12,197 nucleotides of DNA from Schleiferiaceae bacterium (lineage in GTDB: Bacteria; Bacteroidota; Bacteroidia; Flavobacteriales; Schleiferiaceae), in assembly GCA_025210575.1 (NCBI GenBank), contig JAOARK010000418.1, forward strand, positions 1 through 12,197, given 5' to 3'. Under the pieces are notes generated by a model. That model was not told the DNA's origin. It made no database searches and saw only the letters and a list, made by a program, of their open reading frames with translations. Each line of letters opens with the position of its first letter. Positions within the stretch are counted from its first letter, which is position 1. The translations under genes were made by a program, and so were the position numbers. Below, piece by piece: positions 1-7,719 of the stretch.

Positions 1-1
1 A

Positions 2-790
2 ATCGGTTCAGATACCACATTGCCGATGGTAACTGGATATTATTGGGCCAAAGTGTCACATGGTGTTTGCTCTATTTGGAGTGATACGGTCTATGTTAAA
101 ATAACAGGAAAAACTTCCAATACCGATTACAATGGCGAAGGATTAAATACTCAAGCTACAAAAAGTACATTCTCATTTGTCTTGTCAGGTCAGGATCAAA
201 TATTGGAAGATTTGGAGATCATATTTCCAGATTCAACAGCGGGAAAAACCGCTTCAACAATATCGGTTGTATTAATAGAACAAGGGCAATTTGGAGCTAT
301 GGCCAACGCTACTTACGTAGATCAATATGTATGGAGAGCATCTGGTCTCGATCATGTAATTAAAGCAGGTGTTCCATATAAAATTGAGATTACCACTGAT
401 TTGTTGCAAACGGTTTTGTTTAAACCAGACCTAATACCTTTTTCAGAACCTGACGGATTGGTTTCTATCACGGCTGGTGAGTACAAAGAGAATGGGACTA
501 CGGTTTCGGGGGTTTTACCTTATGTTAATTTTCTGTTTAATGCATCTATTGGAATTGGTGAGAATCAATTAAAGACAAGAGTGTATCCAAATCCTGTAAA
601 GGAAATTATCAAGATAGAGGTTGATGGTCATGCGTCAATTGAGCTTTCAGATCTTTCTGGTCGAATTGTACTCTCAAGTGAGATTTATAATATAGGCCAG
701 CTAGACGTAAGTGATTTACCCAACGGATTGTATTTGTATAGAATCTATAATTCAAAAGGGACATCTAAGGGTAAATTCGTCAAAGAATAA
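2..790 (+). CDS. T9SS type A sorting domain protein, C-terminal part (5' end outside window)
   Basis: This is the C-terminal 262 residues of a larger secreted protein. The reading frame is open to the left edge, so the first in-window ATG (position 20) is not the real start. The final ~70 residues form a T9SS type A sorting domain: a VYPNP motif followed by short beta-strand segments, a DLPNGLYLYRI-type strand and a basic end (GKFVKE). In this family the domain directs export across the outer membrane and is then cleaved, with the protein often left attached to the surface. The region before it (residues ~30-190) is a beta-rich domain without a recognised name. The whole visible part aligns end to end with the last ~260 residues of the next gene (for example LFKPD, GEY.ENG and YVNF are shared), so the two are tandem paralogues. 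No rho-independent terminator follows. The function of the exported part is unknown. Confidence 0.9.
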   Translation: MGSDTTLPMVTGYYWAKVSHGVCSIWSDTVYVKITGKTSNTDYNGEGLNTQATKSTFSFVLSGQDQILEDLEIIFPDSTAGKTASTISVVLIEQGQFGAMANATYVDQYVWRASGLDHVIKAGVPYKIEITTDLLQTVLFKPDLIPFSEPDGLVSITAGEYKENGTTVSGVLPYVNFLFNASIGIGENQLKTRVYPNPVKEIIKIEVDGHASIELSDLSGRIVLSSEIYNIGQLDVSDLPNGLYLYRIYNSKGTSKGKFVKE

Positions 791-893
791 TCTTAGAAAA
801 AATCAATTTAGGAAGAGGTGATTGCCTTGGGTTATTTTAGCCAAAAGGAGTTTCAAATGAGTGAACGTTAGGCCTTCAAGGTTATGTTCAGGC

Positions 894-901
894 TATATTT
901 G
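894..901 (+). promoter_or_regulatory. TAnnTTTG -7 promoter element
   Basis: TATATTTG matches exactly the Bacteroidota -7 consensus TAnnTTTG recognised by the primary sigma factor. Transcription would start near position 907, about 20 nt before the ATG at 927. That fits a short Bacteroidota leader and supports choosing this start for the following gene. The -33 region is weak: TTC at 875-877 rather than TTG. Confidence 0.55.
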
Positions 902-926
902 GAAATCAACAATACCTCGATATTTT

Positions 927-3251
927 ATGAAAAAAGCGCTACTCTTTTTTGTAATCCTATTTTCAGTTACAACGATAAGAGCCTCACACATTATTGGAGG
1001 AGAGATGTACGTCCAAAAGATCAATACAAACCAGTATGAAGTAAATTTTTTGTTGTATCAAGATGTTTACGCAATAGGACCTCCTGGCACCGTTTCTTTG
1101 AAATCGGATATTCCGGGTTACACTTCTTTTACCGCGAGTCAGGTCAATCAAAAGTATACCAAGGTGAGTTGTGGTTATGACAGTGTAAGTGTTATTCGCT
1201 ACTCAGCAAATATTAATTTAAATGGTCAAATTCCCCCAGCAGGTTACATCATCTCTTATGATATCTGTTGTAGATATGGTGGGATTGCTAATCTGCCATC
1301 GAGTGGAAATGGGATATATGTTTCTGTTCATATGTTACCCGGGATGGAGAATTCAGGAAGATTCTTGACGCCCACAAGAGGTGCAGGTGTAGCGGATAGA
1401 AGTGTTGTCCTGAATACGGTGGGCTATGATCCTGATGTTCAAGATTCAATTCACGTTTCATTTTACAATGTTAAAGGAGGTTCTACGGGTACATTTATCC
1501 CTTACGAGCCTGGTTATACAAAAGACCAACCTTTTGGAACTTCAGTGAGCACTGTGGTTGATGGTAGAACAGGGGTGATGCATGTCGACTCTGCATCTCA
1601 AGGTTCGTACAATGCTGGAGTGAAAATCAGATCGTATACCAATGGCGTTTTAACATCAGTGGTTTATCGTGATGCGCCCTATATATTTAATTCAGTAAAT
1701 GATGATCTACCTGATGTTATATTGACCAATGTTCAAGGGCAGGCGCAAATAACTTCAAACGGTATGAGTTATCTCGTTGAAATGACGGAATGGGATAATT
1801 TAACTTTCGATATTGTTGGCTCAACAACAAAATTAGATACGGGAGGCAATCCGGTGAGAATTGATATTCGTCCTGCGGGCACTTTATTAGATACCAATTC
1901 AGGTTATGGTGGAAATTGTGCAGGCAATAACTGTATGACGTTCACAACCCAAAGCGGTCTGTATTACGATCACGGACAAGTGAAGGGTTCTTTTAGCTTT
2001 AGTCCAGATACTGCTTTTGTACCAGTAGGTGAAAAGTATGCCAACTATAGAGTGGCTGTAGATGTATCGATTAAAGATTCTTGTGGAGTGCCAAGGTGGA
2101 ATACAATCGCTTTTCACATTCGTGTAAAGCAATTAGGCGCTATTTACTCGCAGCATGAATATTATTCTTGTAAGGGAATAGGGGTGCAGGCCGATATTCA
2201 GGGCGATACCACTGGAATTGTATGGTCACCAACCAATGGAGTAAGCAATGTAAATTCAGCAACGACTTGGTTAAACCCTTCTGTTAATACAGTATATACC
2301 GTTACCCATTTGGCTTCTGGCGAGAGCATTGATGTTACGGTAATTGTTGATTCTTTGAGTCAATCAACGTTTGTTTTAGGAAACAATGGTGTGCAGCTCA
2401 CAGCTCCTTTCATTGATTCTTCTCAAGTAACCAATTGGTTCTATAATGGAGCTCAATTGCCTGTGCTGGGAGATAGCTTGGATATGATGCTAACGGGTAA
2501 CTATTATGCGAGTATAACCAAAGGAGCTTGTGTAATTTTTAGCGATACGGTAAAGGCTATCATTACGGCAAAGGCAAGCAATAGTGGAAGCAATGGAAGT
2601 GGCGTTCAGTCTATGGCAAGTTCAAGTTCATTTGAGTTTTCTTTAGTGGTTGGACCCAATGCCATTGAAGATATTGAAGTAGTGTTCCCAGAATCAGGAA
2701 CAGGTAAAACTGCAGCAAATGTTACCGTTACTTTAAGTAAGAACGGTACTGTGTTGGCTACAACTTCAGCAACACAAGTAAATGACTATATCTACAAGGC
2801 CACTGGAATAAACCAATCATTGGTAAAAAATGAGACTTATGAAATTGAAATAACATCAGACCATTCTAATACCATATTGTTCAAGCCAGATCAATTCCCA
2901 TTTGTGAACGATGATCAGATGATGAACATCTCAAAAGGGGAATATGTGGAGAATGGTAATGTAGTTAGTGGTGCTTATCACTATGTGAATTTCATCATGA
3001 CTCATGGAGTGGGATTAAATGAGGATGAATTAGAAGCTTCTTTGTATCCAAACCCAACAAACAATTATTTAACTGTAGAAGTGCTGAACAATGCCGCAAT
3101 GGAATTGTATGATGTGAAAGGAGTGCAGGTATTAACCGAAAACATCAATGGTAAAAGCAAAATAGATGTTTCAGGATTGGCCGATGGAGTTTACTTATAT
3201 GTGCTGCAAAATGTTAGCGGTATAAAACGAGGGAAATTGGTTAAACAATAG
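927..3251 (+). CDS. Secreted T9SS sorting-domain surface protein with Ig/PKD-like region
   Basis: This is a predicted 774-residue exported protein. Residues 1-19 are a clear Sec signal peptide (MKKALLFFVILF core, cleavage likely after TIRA). The mature N-terminus, SHIIGGEMYVQ, resembles the start of many large Bacteroidota surface proteins of the gliding-associated type, and a long beta-rich region follows to about residue 400. Residues ~425-470 look like an Ig/PKD-type repeat (VWSPTNGVSN and a TVYTVTH strand). Residues ~700-774 are a T9SS type A sorting domain beginning SLYPNP and ending GKLVKQ. The frame is open upstream to a GTG at 861. I chose the ATG at 927 because the signal peptide begins there and the promoter element at 894-901 would place the earlier codon before the transcript start. 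The gene is paralogous to the truncated one upstream. A role in adhesion or as a surface structural protein is inference; no catalytic motif was seen. Confidence 0.9.
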   Translation: MKKALLFFVILFSVTTIRASHIIGGEMYVQKINTNQYEVNFLLYQDVYAIGPPGTVSLKSDIPGYTSFTASQVNQKYTKVSCGYDSVSVIRYSANINLNGQIPPAGYIISYDICCRYGGIANLPSSGNGIYVSVHMLPGMENSGRFLTPTRGAGVADRSVVLNTVGYDPDVQDSIHVSFYNVKGGSTGTFIPYEPGYTKDQPFGTSVSTVVDGRTGVMHVDSASQGSYNAGVKIRSYTNGVLTSVVYRDAPYIFNSVNDDLPDVILTNVQGQAQITSNGMSYLVEMTEWDNLTFDIVGSTTKLDTGGNPVRIDIRPAGTLLDTNSGYGGNCAGNNCMTFTTQSGLYYDHGQVKGSFSFSPDTAFVPVGEKYANYRVAVDVSIKDSCGVPRWNTIAFHIRVKQLGAIYSQHEYYSCKGIGVQADIQGDTTGIVWSPTNGVSNVNSATTWLNPSVNTVYTVTHLASGESIDVTVIVDSLSQSTFVLGNNGVQLTAPFIDSSQVTNWFYNGAQLPVLGDSLDMMLTGNYYASITKGACVIFSDTVKAIITAKASNSGSNGSGVQSMASSSSFEFSLVVGPNAIEDIEVVFPESGTGKTAANVTVTLSKNGTVLATTSATQVNDYIYKATGINQSLVKNETYEIEITSDHSNTILFKPDQFPFVNDDQMMNISKGEYVENGNVVSGAYHYVNFIMTHGVGLNEDELEASLYPNPTNNYLTVEVLNNAAMELYDVKGVQVLTENINGKSKIDVSGLADGVYLYVLQNVSGIKRGKLVKQ

Positions 3252-3257
3252 AAATAA

Positions 3258-3287
3258 AAAAAAAGGCGCCCACAGGCGCCTTTTTTT
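3258..3287. terminator. Bidirectional rho-independent terminator
   Basis: A perfect GGCGCC/GGCGCC stem (3265-3270 and 3275-3280) with a CACA loop is flanked by an A tract on the left (3256-3264) and seven T on the right (3281-3287). It works as an intrinsic terminator in both directions. It starts 6 nt after the stop of the plus-strand T9SS gene and lies 14 nt beyond the stop of the converging lipoprotein gene, so it serves both. Confidence 0.92.
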
Positions 3288-3301
3288 ATCGTGCTTTTCT
3301 T

Positions 3302-3937
3302 CTACTTAGTAGCATCAAAATAAACGGAGAATTTTCCATTTTCTATGGTCTTGTAATCTCCAATCAGATCATAAACTCTGCAGTTGATTGTTCCTTCAAC
3401 TTTAAAAGTCTTCGTGTTGCCAATAAATGAACCCACATGAGTTATATTCAATTGGCTTGAATTTGATGTACCGAATTTTGTATTCGAAGTCCAAGTTTTT
3501 CCAGTTTCATCTTTCCAATTCACAACAATTCCATTGTTGTCGCCATCCGAAAAATCTTTGTTTCCTTGAGAGAACATTCCATAAACCTCGTTAATACTTG
3601 GGTTAGATTTTCCAAGATCTTCGATCATAGTGATCTCTAGTGAGTTCTTGTCATCAGACTTCGCTAAAGTGCTGAACAATCTTTTCACGTTTCCTTGATC
3701 TTGACTACCGTTACCAATTGTGTAACCCTCTTTGGTGTCTTCAAGCAAGGTGTAAGTTCCATTGATCTCACCGTGAAAAAAGTAAGTTGTAGAAGGTTGT
3801 GGATCTCCACCACCATTGTTTCCGCCACCATTATTTCCGCCACCGGTTCCACCGCCATTGCTAGATGTTTCTTCTTTGCTACAAGCGCCTAGAGCCAAAA
3901 CAGCGCCAACCATTATGATGCTAAATAATCTTTTCAT
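3302..3937 (-). CDS. Putative surface-exposed lipoprotein with Gly/Asn-rich linker
   Basis: This is a 211-residue lipoprotein. A signal peptide (MKRLFSIIMVGAVLALGAC) ends in a lipobox with the lipidated cysteine at residue 19. The residues after it, SKEET, fit the X-K-(D/E)2-X lipoprotein export signal described in flavobacteria such as Capnocytophaga, so the protein is probably carried to the outside of the outer membrane. Residues ~25-45 are a low-complexity Gly/Asn spacer, followed by a ~160-residue beta-rich globular domain (starting YFFHGEINGTY) that I do not recognise. The domain has only one Cys-containing segment (NCRVYDL) and no catalytic motif. The ATG at 3937 begins the signal peptide and lies 23 nt downstream of an exact TAnnTTTG element. 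The gene appears monocistronic, ending at the shared terminator. Function unknown. Confidence 0.88.
   Translation of the reverse strand: MKRLFSIIMVGAVLALGACSKEETSSNGGGTGGGNNGGGNNGGGDPQPSTTYFFHGEINGTYTLLEDTKEGYTIGNGSQDQGNVKRLFSTLAKSDDKNSLEITMIEDLGKSNPSINEVYGMFSQGNKDFSDGDNNGIVVNWKDETGKTWTSNTKFGTSNSSQLNITHVGSFIGNTKTFKVEGTINCRVYDLIGDYKTIENGKFSVYFDATK
3811..3855. repeat. 15-bp tandem repeat encoding the Gly/Asn linker
   Basis: There are three 15-bp units at 3811-3825, 3826-3840 and 3841-3855. The first two differ at a single base (CACCATTGTTTCCGC and CACCATTATTTCCGC); the third is degenerate. The unit is in frame in the lipoprotein and encodes GGGNN-type spacer units. A gain or loss of units would change spacer length without a frameshift. 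Confidence 0.8.
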
Positions 3938-3960
3938 TTTTCATGTTTTATAAATTCGGC

Positions 3961-3968
3961 CAAATCTA
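3961..3968 (-). promoter_or_regulatory. TAnnTTTG -7 promoter element for the lipoprotein gene
   Basis: On the minus strand this reads TAGATTTG, an exact match to the Bacteroidota -7 consensus. Transcription would start around 3955, giving an ~18 nt leader before the ATG at 3937. No clear TTG is visible at -33; the best match at the right distance is a TTT-like triplet near 3987-3989. Confidence 0.55.
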
Positions 3969-4097
3969 ACTTTAGATTCTAAGTAGAAACGCCCTATTGT
4001 TTTTATTTATTAACGACTTGTCCTTGAATTGTTAAAAACAGTTTTCCGTAGGATAAGTTTGCTAAGGTTCTTTTAGTCGGGCAGGAGCTTTATCACT

Positions 4098-4105
4098 TAC
4101 TTTTG
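4098..4105 (+). promoter_or_regulatory. TAnnTTTG -7 promoter element for the helicase operon
   Basis: TACTTTTG is an exact TAnnTTTG match, followed by the C-rich stretch GCCCCC, an arrangement often seen just before flavobacterial transcript starts. It lies 21 nt before the GTG start at 4127, implying a leader of about 15 nt. The -33 element is poor. It is divergent from the promoter at 3961-3968, so the 3938-4126 gap is a two-way promoter region. Confidence 0.6.
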
Positions 4106-4126
4106 CCCCCGTAAAAATTTAGAGAG

Positions 4127-5248
4127 GTGAATACTTTTAAAGAGCTTGGCGTAGATCAAAACATAGTGAAAGGATTGTCTGAAATGGGGATTGTTGAACC
4201 TACAGAAATTCAAACTCAAGTCATACCTATTTTATTGCAATCTAAGGCTGATCTAGTTGGGCAGGCGCAGACCGGAACAGGTAAAACTGCTGCTTTCGGT
4301 ATCCCTCTTTTAGAACAAATAGATCCTAGCAGAAAAGTGGTGCAAGGTTTAATACTGAGCCCAACCAGAGAATTAGGTCAACAGATCAAGAAGCAGCTCT
4401 TTAAAATTACAAAGTACACAGACAAAATTTTTGTTGAGGCGGTCTATGGCGGGGCGAAGATTGATGAACAAATCAAAGCACTTCAAAGACCTACTCACAT
4501 TATTGTGGCTACTCCTGGTAGATTGATAGATTTGGTAAAAAGAGATGCAGTCAATCTTAGAAATGTAAGAACTATTGTGCTTGATGAAGCGGACGAAATG
4601 TTGAGCATGGGATTCAAAAAAGAGTTGGATAAGATCTTGCAGTTTGTTTCGGCTGCTGAGAATAAATGGCTCTTCTCGGCAACTATGCCGCATGGCATAA
4701 AGCAGATCATCAATCAACATTTAAGGCCAGATGCTGTTCGTGTTCAAATTAGTGGTACCAATACAGTAAACAAAAAGATTGAACACAAATTCTTACGTTG
4801 TGAAGATGCTGATAAACTCAATGTCCTTATTCAATTTCTGAAAACGCAGAAAGGAGAACGAGGAATGATCTTTAGTAAGACGAAGGCGGCCACGCAAAAA
4901 TTAGCTCAGCAATTAGAAGCGAGAAATATTTCGGTTAGTGCATTGCACGGAGACATGTTGCAAAAAGACAGAGATAAGGCGATGCGAGCCTTTAAGAACA
5001 AGTCTTCCCAAATTCTGGTATCTACAGATGTTTCAGCGCGCGGAATTGATGTAGCCGGCCTGGCTTATGTTGTGCATTACCAGATGCCCGATAAAACAGA
5101 ATATTATACACATAGAAGCGGAAGAACAGCAAGAGCTGGAAATGAGGGGCTTTCGTTGTGCCTCGTAAATTCTAAAGAATTGAAGTCTGTTCGATTCTTT
5201 GAAAAAACATTAAAAATTAGTTTCAGCGAAGTAAGAGCATTGAAATAG
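4127..5248 (+). CDS. DEAD-box ATP-dependent RNA helicase (core only)
   Basis: This 373-residue DEAD-box helicase unwinds RNA duplexes or remodels RNA-protein complexes in the cytoplasm using ATP. All the family motifs are visible in order: Q motif (F4, then PTEIQ at 25-29), motif I AQTGTGKT (47-54), Ia PTRELGQQ (79-86), GG (108-109), TPGR (129-132), DEAD (153-156), SAT (184-186), motif V STDVSARGID (299-308) and motif VI HRSGRTARAG (329-338). The protein ends about 35 residues after motif VI, so it is a bare two-domain core without the basic tail or DbpA-type RNA-binding domain of many relatives. Substrate targeting is therefore likely partner-dependent or weakly specific. The start is GTG, with no in-frame ATG and no Shine-Dalgarno before it. 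The next gene begins 18 nt after its stop, so the two are probably co-transcribed. Roles in ribosome assembly or cold adaptation are common in this family but are not shown here. Confidence 0.96.
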   Translation: MNTFKELGVDQNIVKGLSEMGIVEPTEIQTQVIPILLQSKADLVGQAQTGTGKTAAFGIPLLEQIDPSRKVVQGLILSPTRELGQQIKKQLFKITKYTDKIFVEAVYGGAKIDEQIKALQRPTHIIVATPGRLIDLVKRDAVNLRNVRTIVLDEADEMLSMGFKKELDKILQFVSAAENKWLFSATMPHGIKQIINQHLRPDAVRVQISGTNTVNKKIEHKFLRCEDADKLNVLIQFLKTQKGERGMIFSKTKAATQKLAQQLEARNISVSALHGDMLQKDRDKAMRAFKNKSSQILVSTDVSARGIDVAGLAYVVHYQMPDKTEYYTHRSGRTARAGNEGLSLCLVNSKELKSVRFFEKTLKISFSEVRALK

Positions 5249-5266
5249 TCGGCATACTTTTATCGA

Positions 5267-7522
5267 ATGCGCGAAACCCAAACGGATTTACTACAGCTAG
5301 CAGCGAGGTTTGTTAATAGTACTGCTAGTCACATATTCCTAACAGGAAAGGCAGGAACTGGGAAGACCACTTTTCTTAGAAATTTGGCTCAGGCTACGCA
5401 CAAGAGTTTTGTGATTGTCGCCCCTACTGGAATTGCTGCGTTAAATGCGCAAGGCGTAACTATTCATTCTCAATTCGCTTTTCCTTTCGGGAGTCATATT
5501 CCTGTAAAAGAGTCACCTGGTAGTTTAGGAGTTCAGGGCAATTTTTATACACAATCAACTCTCGCATCCAGGCACCCGTTAAATTCACTTCGCAAACAAG
5601 TGTTACGAGCAACAGACCTATTAATTATTGATGAGGTGAGTATGCTAAGGGCAGACTTGTTGGATGCCATTGATTACAGAATGCGCAGCGCTAAAGGCAA
5701 TATGAACAGAAGCTTTGGTGGGGCACAAGTACTGATGATAGGAGATCTGTACCAATTGCCACCCATTGTTAAAAATGAAGAATGGTATGTGTTGCGTAAC
5801 TATTATCGAAGCATGCATTTCTTTGAGTCTCGCGCCATCCGTCAAGCGGGAATGGTTTACATTGAATTAGACAAAATCTTTCGTCAGCAAGATGACCGCT
5901 TTATCAATGTTCTCAACAACCTAAGAAACAATGTGGCCACGACTAAAGACATCGATCTATTAAACTCTTATTATAGAGATGAAAGTGACATCGATTCGGG
6001 TGAAGACATTATTACCATAACAACCCACAATAGAAAGGCAGATGCCATAAATGAAAAAGAGCTAAAGGCCTTGGAGGGTAAGCCTCACTATTTTGATGCG
6101 GATATTGACGGAGATTTTCCCGAAAACTCATATCCCGCACAGGAAACCTTAGAGTTGCGAGTAGGAGCTCAGGTGATGTTTGTCAAGAACGACACAAGCG
6201 GTGCAAGTGCCTATTTTAATGGAAAGTTAGCGCGCGTTGATTTTATTGATGGTGATGAAATCACTGTAGTGATGTCTGATGACCATAGCGAGTTTGTCTT
6301 GGTTAAAGAAAGATGGGAAAACAAGAAATATGTAGTTCAACCGGAGACAAAAGAATTAGAAGAAGAAGTCGTTGGAAGCTTTACACAATATCCAGTGAAA
6401 TTGGCATGGGCCGTAACCGTACATAAAAGTCAAGGATTAACTTTCGATAAGGCGGTTATCGATGTGGGCCAGGCCTTTGCTCCCGGTCAAGTGTATGTGG
6501 CTTTAAGCCGATTAACGAGTTTAGATGGGTTAATCCTGCGAACTCGAATTAGCAACAGTGTGGTTTCAACGGATGGTGAAGTGGTCCGTTTTTCAACGGA
6601 AAGCAAGGTTGATCAAAATCTTCCAACTAAGCTAAAAGCTGCGCAATCAGATTATTTAGAAAGATTGTTAGCCTATTCTTTCGATTTTACAGCGATAGAA
6701 TATCAACTCGAGAATTTCAATTCGAAGAAGCGAGGCAAACTTGAGTTTGAAGACCCGGAGATGCAACAAGTCATTCCGCATATGAAGGAGGCATTTCTAG
6801 ATGAAAAGATCAATACTCAAAAATTTAGAAATCAGTTGTTGAGGTTAGTTCATCAAAATGATTTTGAACAGTTGCTGCATCGATTAGAAAAAGGAGCAGG
6901 CTATTATTCTGCTTTTATTCAGTCTCAGCTTAAAGCTCTTCTAAAGCATGCAGCACAGGTAGAGCAATTTACCCGAACCAAGACTTATTTAACAGGTGTT
7001 GAAGAAGTAGATCAGCAATTATTCAAAACTTGGGGAGAAGTAGATAAAGCGAGTTATATAGCCTTGTGTATATTGAATAATCAGCCAATTCAAAAGCAAG
7101 AAAAGGAGGAGAAAAAGAGAATCCAGAAGCGCAAAGAATGGCTGGATGCTGAGCGCAAACAAGTCGCTGAGGAGCCGTTGACAGTAAAAAGCAAGTCCGG
7201 GCGAAAAAGAGGCAGCCCTTCACGAAAGCGAGAAAAAGGAGAAACATATAAAATGACCTATGCGCTCATTAAAGAAGGCATGAGTTTGAAAGAAATTGCT
7301 GAAACCCGAGGTTTAGCAGAAGGAACCATTGAAAGCCATGTCGTGAAAGGGATTAACGAGGGTGAGGTTGACGTGAATCAAGTATTAGGAGATGATGCCG
7401 TAAAAGAAATCCAGAACAAAATTGAAAAGGAGTCAGGGTTGTCTACCATCCATGATGAATTTGATGGAAAGTACTCTTATAACCAATTGCGTATGGTTCA
7501 AGCGCATTCAAGGAGAAATTGA
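5267..7522 (+). CDS. PIF1/RecD-like superfamily 1 DNA helicase with C-terminal helix-turn-helix
   Basis: This 751-residue ATPase belongs to the PIF1/RecD-like branch of superfamily 1 helicases. Visible motifs: Walker A GKAGTGKT (27-34), APTGIAALNAQGVTIHS (52-68), Walker B IDEVS (121-125), motif III GDLYQLPP (159-166), and the C-terminal UvrD/RecD-type motifs VTVHKSQGLTFDKA (383-396) and QVYVALSRL (408-416). Residues ~300-350 form the small beta-barrel region typical of the group. After a helical region (450-600) and a very basic charged segment (610-660), residues 663-705 form a helix-turn-helix (MTYALIKEGMSLKEIAETRG), similar to the HTH_40 domain at the end of some bacterial RecQ proteins. 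It probably acts in replication-fork or recombination DNA processing. The ATG at 5267 directly precedes the first helix. A TACTTTTA sequence at 5255-5262 is too close to the start to be a convincing separate promoter. Confidence 0.93.
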   Translation: MRETQTDLLQLAARFVNSTASHIFLTGKAGTGKTTFLRNLAQATHKSFVIVAPTGIAALNAQGVTIHSQFAFPFGSHIPVKESPGSLGVQGNFYTQSTLASRHPLNSLRKQVLRATDLLIIDEVSMLRADLLDAIDYRMRSAKGNMNRSFGGAQVLMIGDLYQLPPIVKNEEWYVLRNYYRSMHFFESRAIRQAGMVYIELDKIFRQQDDRFINVLNNLRNNVATTKDIDLLNSYYRDESDIDSGEDIITITTHNRKADAINEKELKALEGKPHYFDADIDGDFPENSYPAQETLELRVGAQVMFVKNDTSGASAYFNGKLARVDFIDGDEITVVMSDDHSEFVLVKERWENKKYVVQPETKELEEEVVGSFTQYPVKLAWAVTVHKSQGLTFDKAVIDVGQAFAPGQVYVALSRLTSLDGLILRTRISNSVVSTDGEVVRFSTESKVDQNLPTKLKAAQSDYLERLLAYSFDFTAIEYQLENFNSKKRGKLEFEDPEMQQVIPHMKEAFLDEKINTQKFRNQLLRLVHQNDFEQLLHRLEKGAGYYSAFIQSQLKALLKHAAQVEQFTRTKTYLTGVEEVDQQLFKTWGEVDKASYIALCILNNQPIQKQEKEEKKRIQKRKEWLDAERKQVAEEPLTVKSKSGRKRGSPSRKREKGETYKMTYALIKEGMSLKEIAETRGLAEGTIESHVVKGINEGEVDVNQVLGDDAVKEIQNKIEKESGLSTIHDEFDGKYSYNQLRMVQAHSRRN

Positions 7523-7552
7523 TGAACTCAAGCCTCGCCTTTGTCGAACGTA

Positions 7553-7586
7553 TTTGAGACACGGCAGGCAGGCCGTTGGGCTCAAA
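7553..7586. other. Hairpin 1 (two-tier)
   Basis: The outer stem TTTGAG/CTCAAA (7553-7558 with 7581-7586) encloses the inner stem ACGGC/GCCGT (7561-7565 with 7572-7576) around a 6-nt loop. There is no T tract. Its right arm overlaps the left arm of hairpin 2 by four bases, so the two cannot both form fully. Confidence 0.45.
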
Positions 7587-7609
7587 CTTTTCCATTGATG
7601 AAAAGTTTG
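7583..7609. other. Hairpin 2 (10-bp perfect stem)
   Basis: CAAACTTTTC (7583-7592) pairs perfectly with GAAAAGTTTG (7600-7609) around the 7-nt loop CATTGAT. A 10-bp perfect stem with such a short loop is very unlikely by chance. It is not followed by a T tract on either strand, so it does not look like an intrinsic terminator. Confidence 0.7.
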
Positions 7610-7649
7610 CAAAAATCTAGGCTTACAAATTTTCATAAACCTGCTTTTT

Positions 7650-7719
7650 GTGAAGCTAAAGTTCAGCTGGGTGATCTCCGAAACAAGTTCGGAGCTTCCC
7701 AATTTCTCTAAAGCTTCAC
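7650..7719. other. Hairpin 3 (three-tier, 70 nt)
   Basis: Three nested stems share one axis: GTGAAGCT/AGCTTCAC (7650-7657 with 7712-7719), TGGG/CCCA (7668-7671 with 7698-7701) and CTCCGAA/TTCGGAG (7676-7682 with 7688-7694, loop ACAAG). The nesting of an 8-bp, a 4-bp and a 7-bp stem with modest internal loops looks like a folded RNA or a palindromic repeat unit rather than chance. Confidence 0.65.

Noticed and set aside
857..871. Five-codon mini-frame (ATG AGT GAA CGT TAG) preceded by AAAGGAG
   Set aside because: It resembles a leader peptide with a strong ribosome site, but it lies upstream of the likely transcript start and Bacteroidota rarely use such sites.
861..926. Upstream in-frame GTG start for the second T9SS protein
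   Set aside because: It would place 22 non-signal residues before a perfect signal peptide, and the -7 promoter element at 894-901 lies inside it.
5255..5262. TACTTTTA as a separate promoter for the PIF1-like helicase
   Set aside because: It mismatches the final G of the consensus, has no -33 TTG at proper spacing, and would give an essentially leaderless transcript.
4127..7522. Helicase pair as an anti-phage defence system
   Set aside because: Both proteins look like housekeeping nucleic-acid helicases, with no nuclease, sensor or mobile-element context.
7508..7702. 64-residue minus-strand frame in the structured gap
   Set aside because: It overlaps the helicase end and runs through three hairpin regions. 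It has no domain or signal, and is best explained as a chance frame in a repeat-like element.
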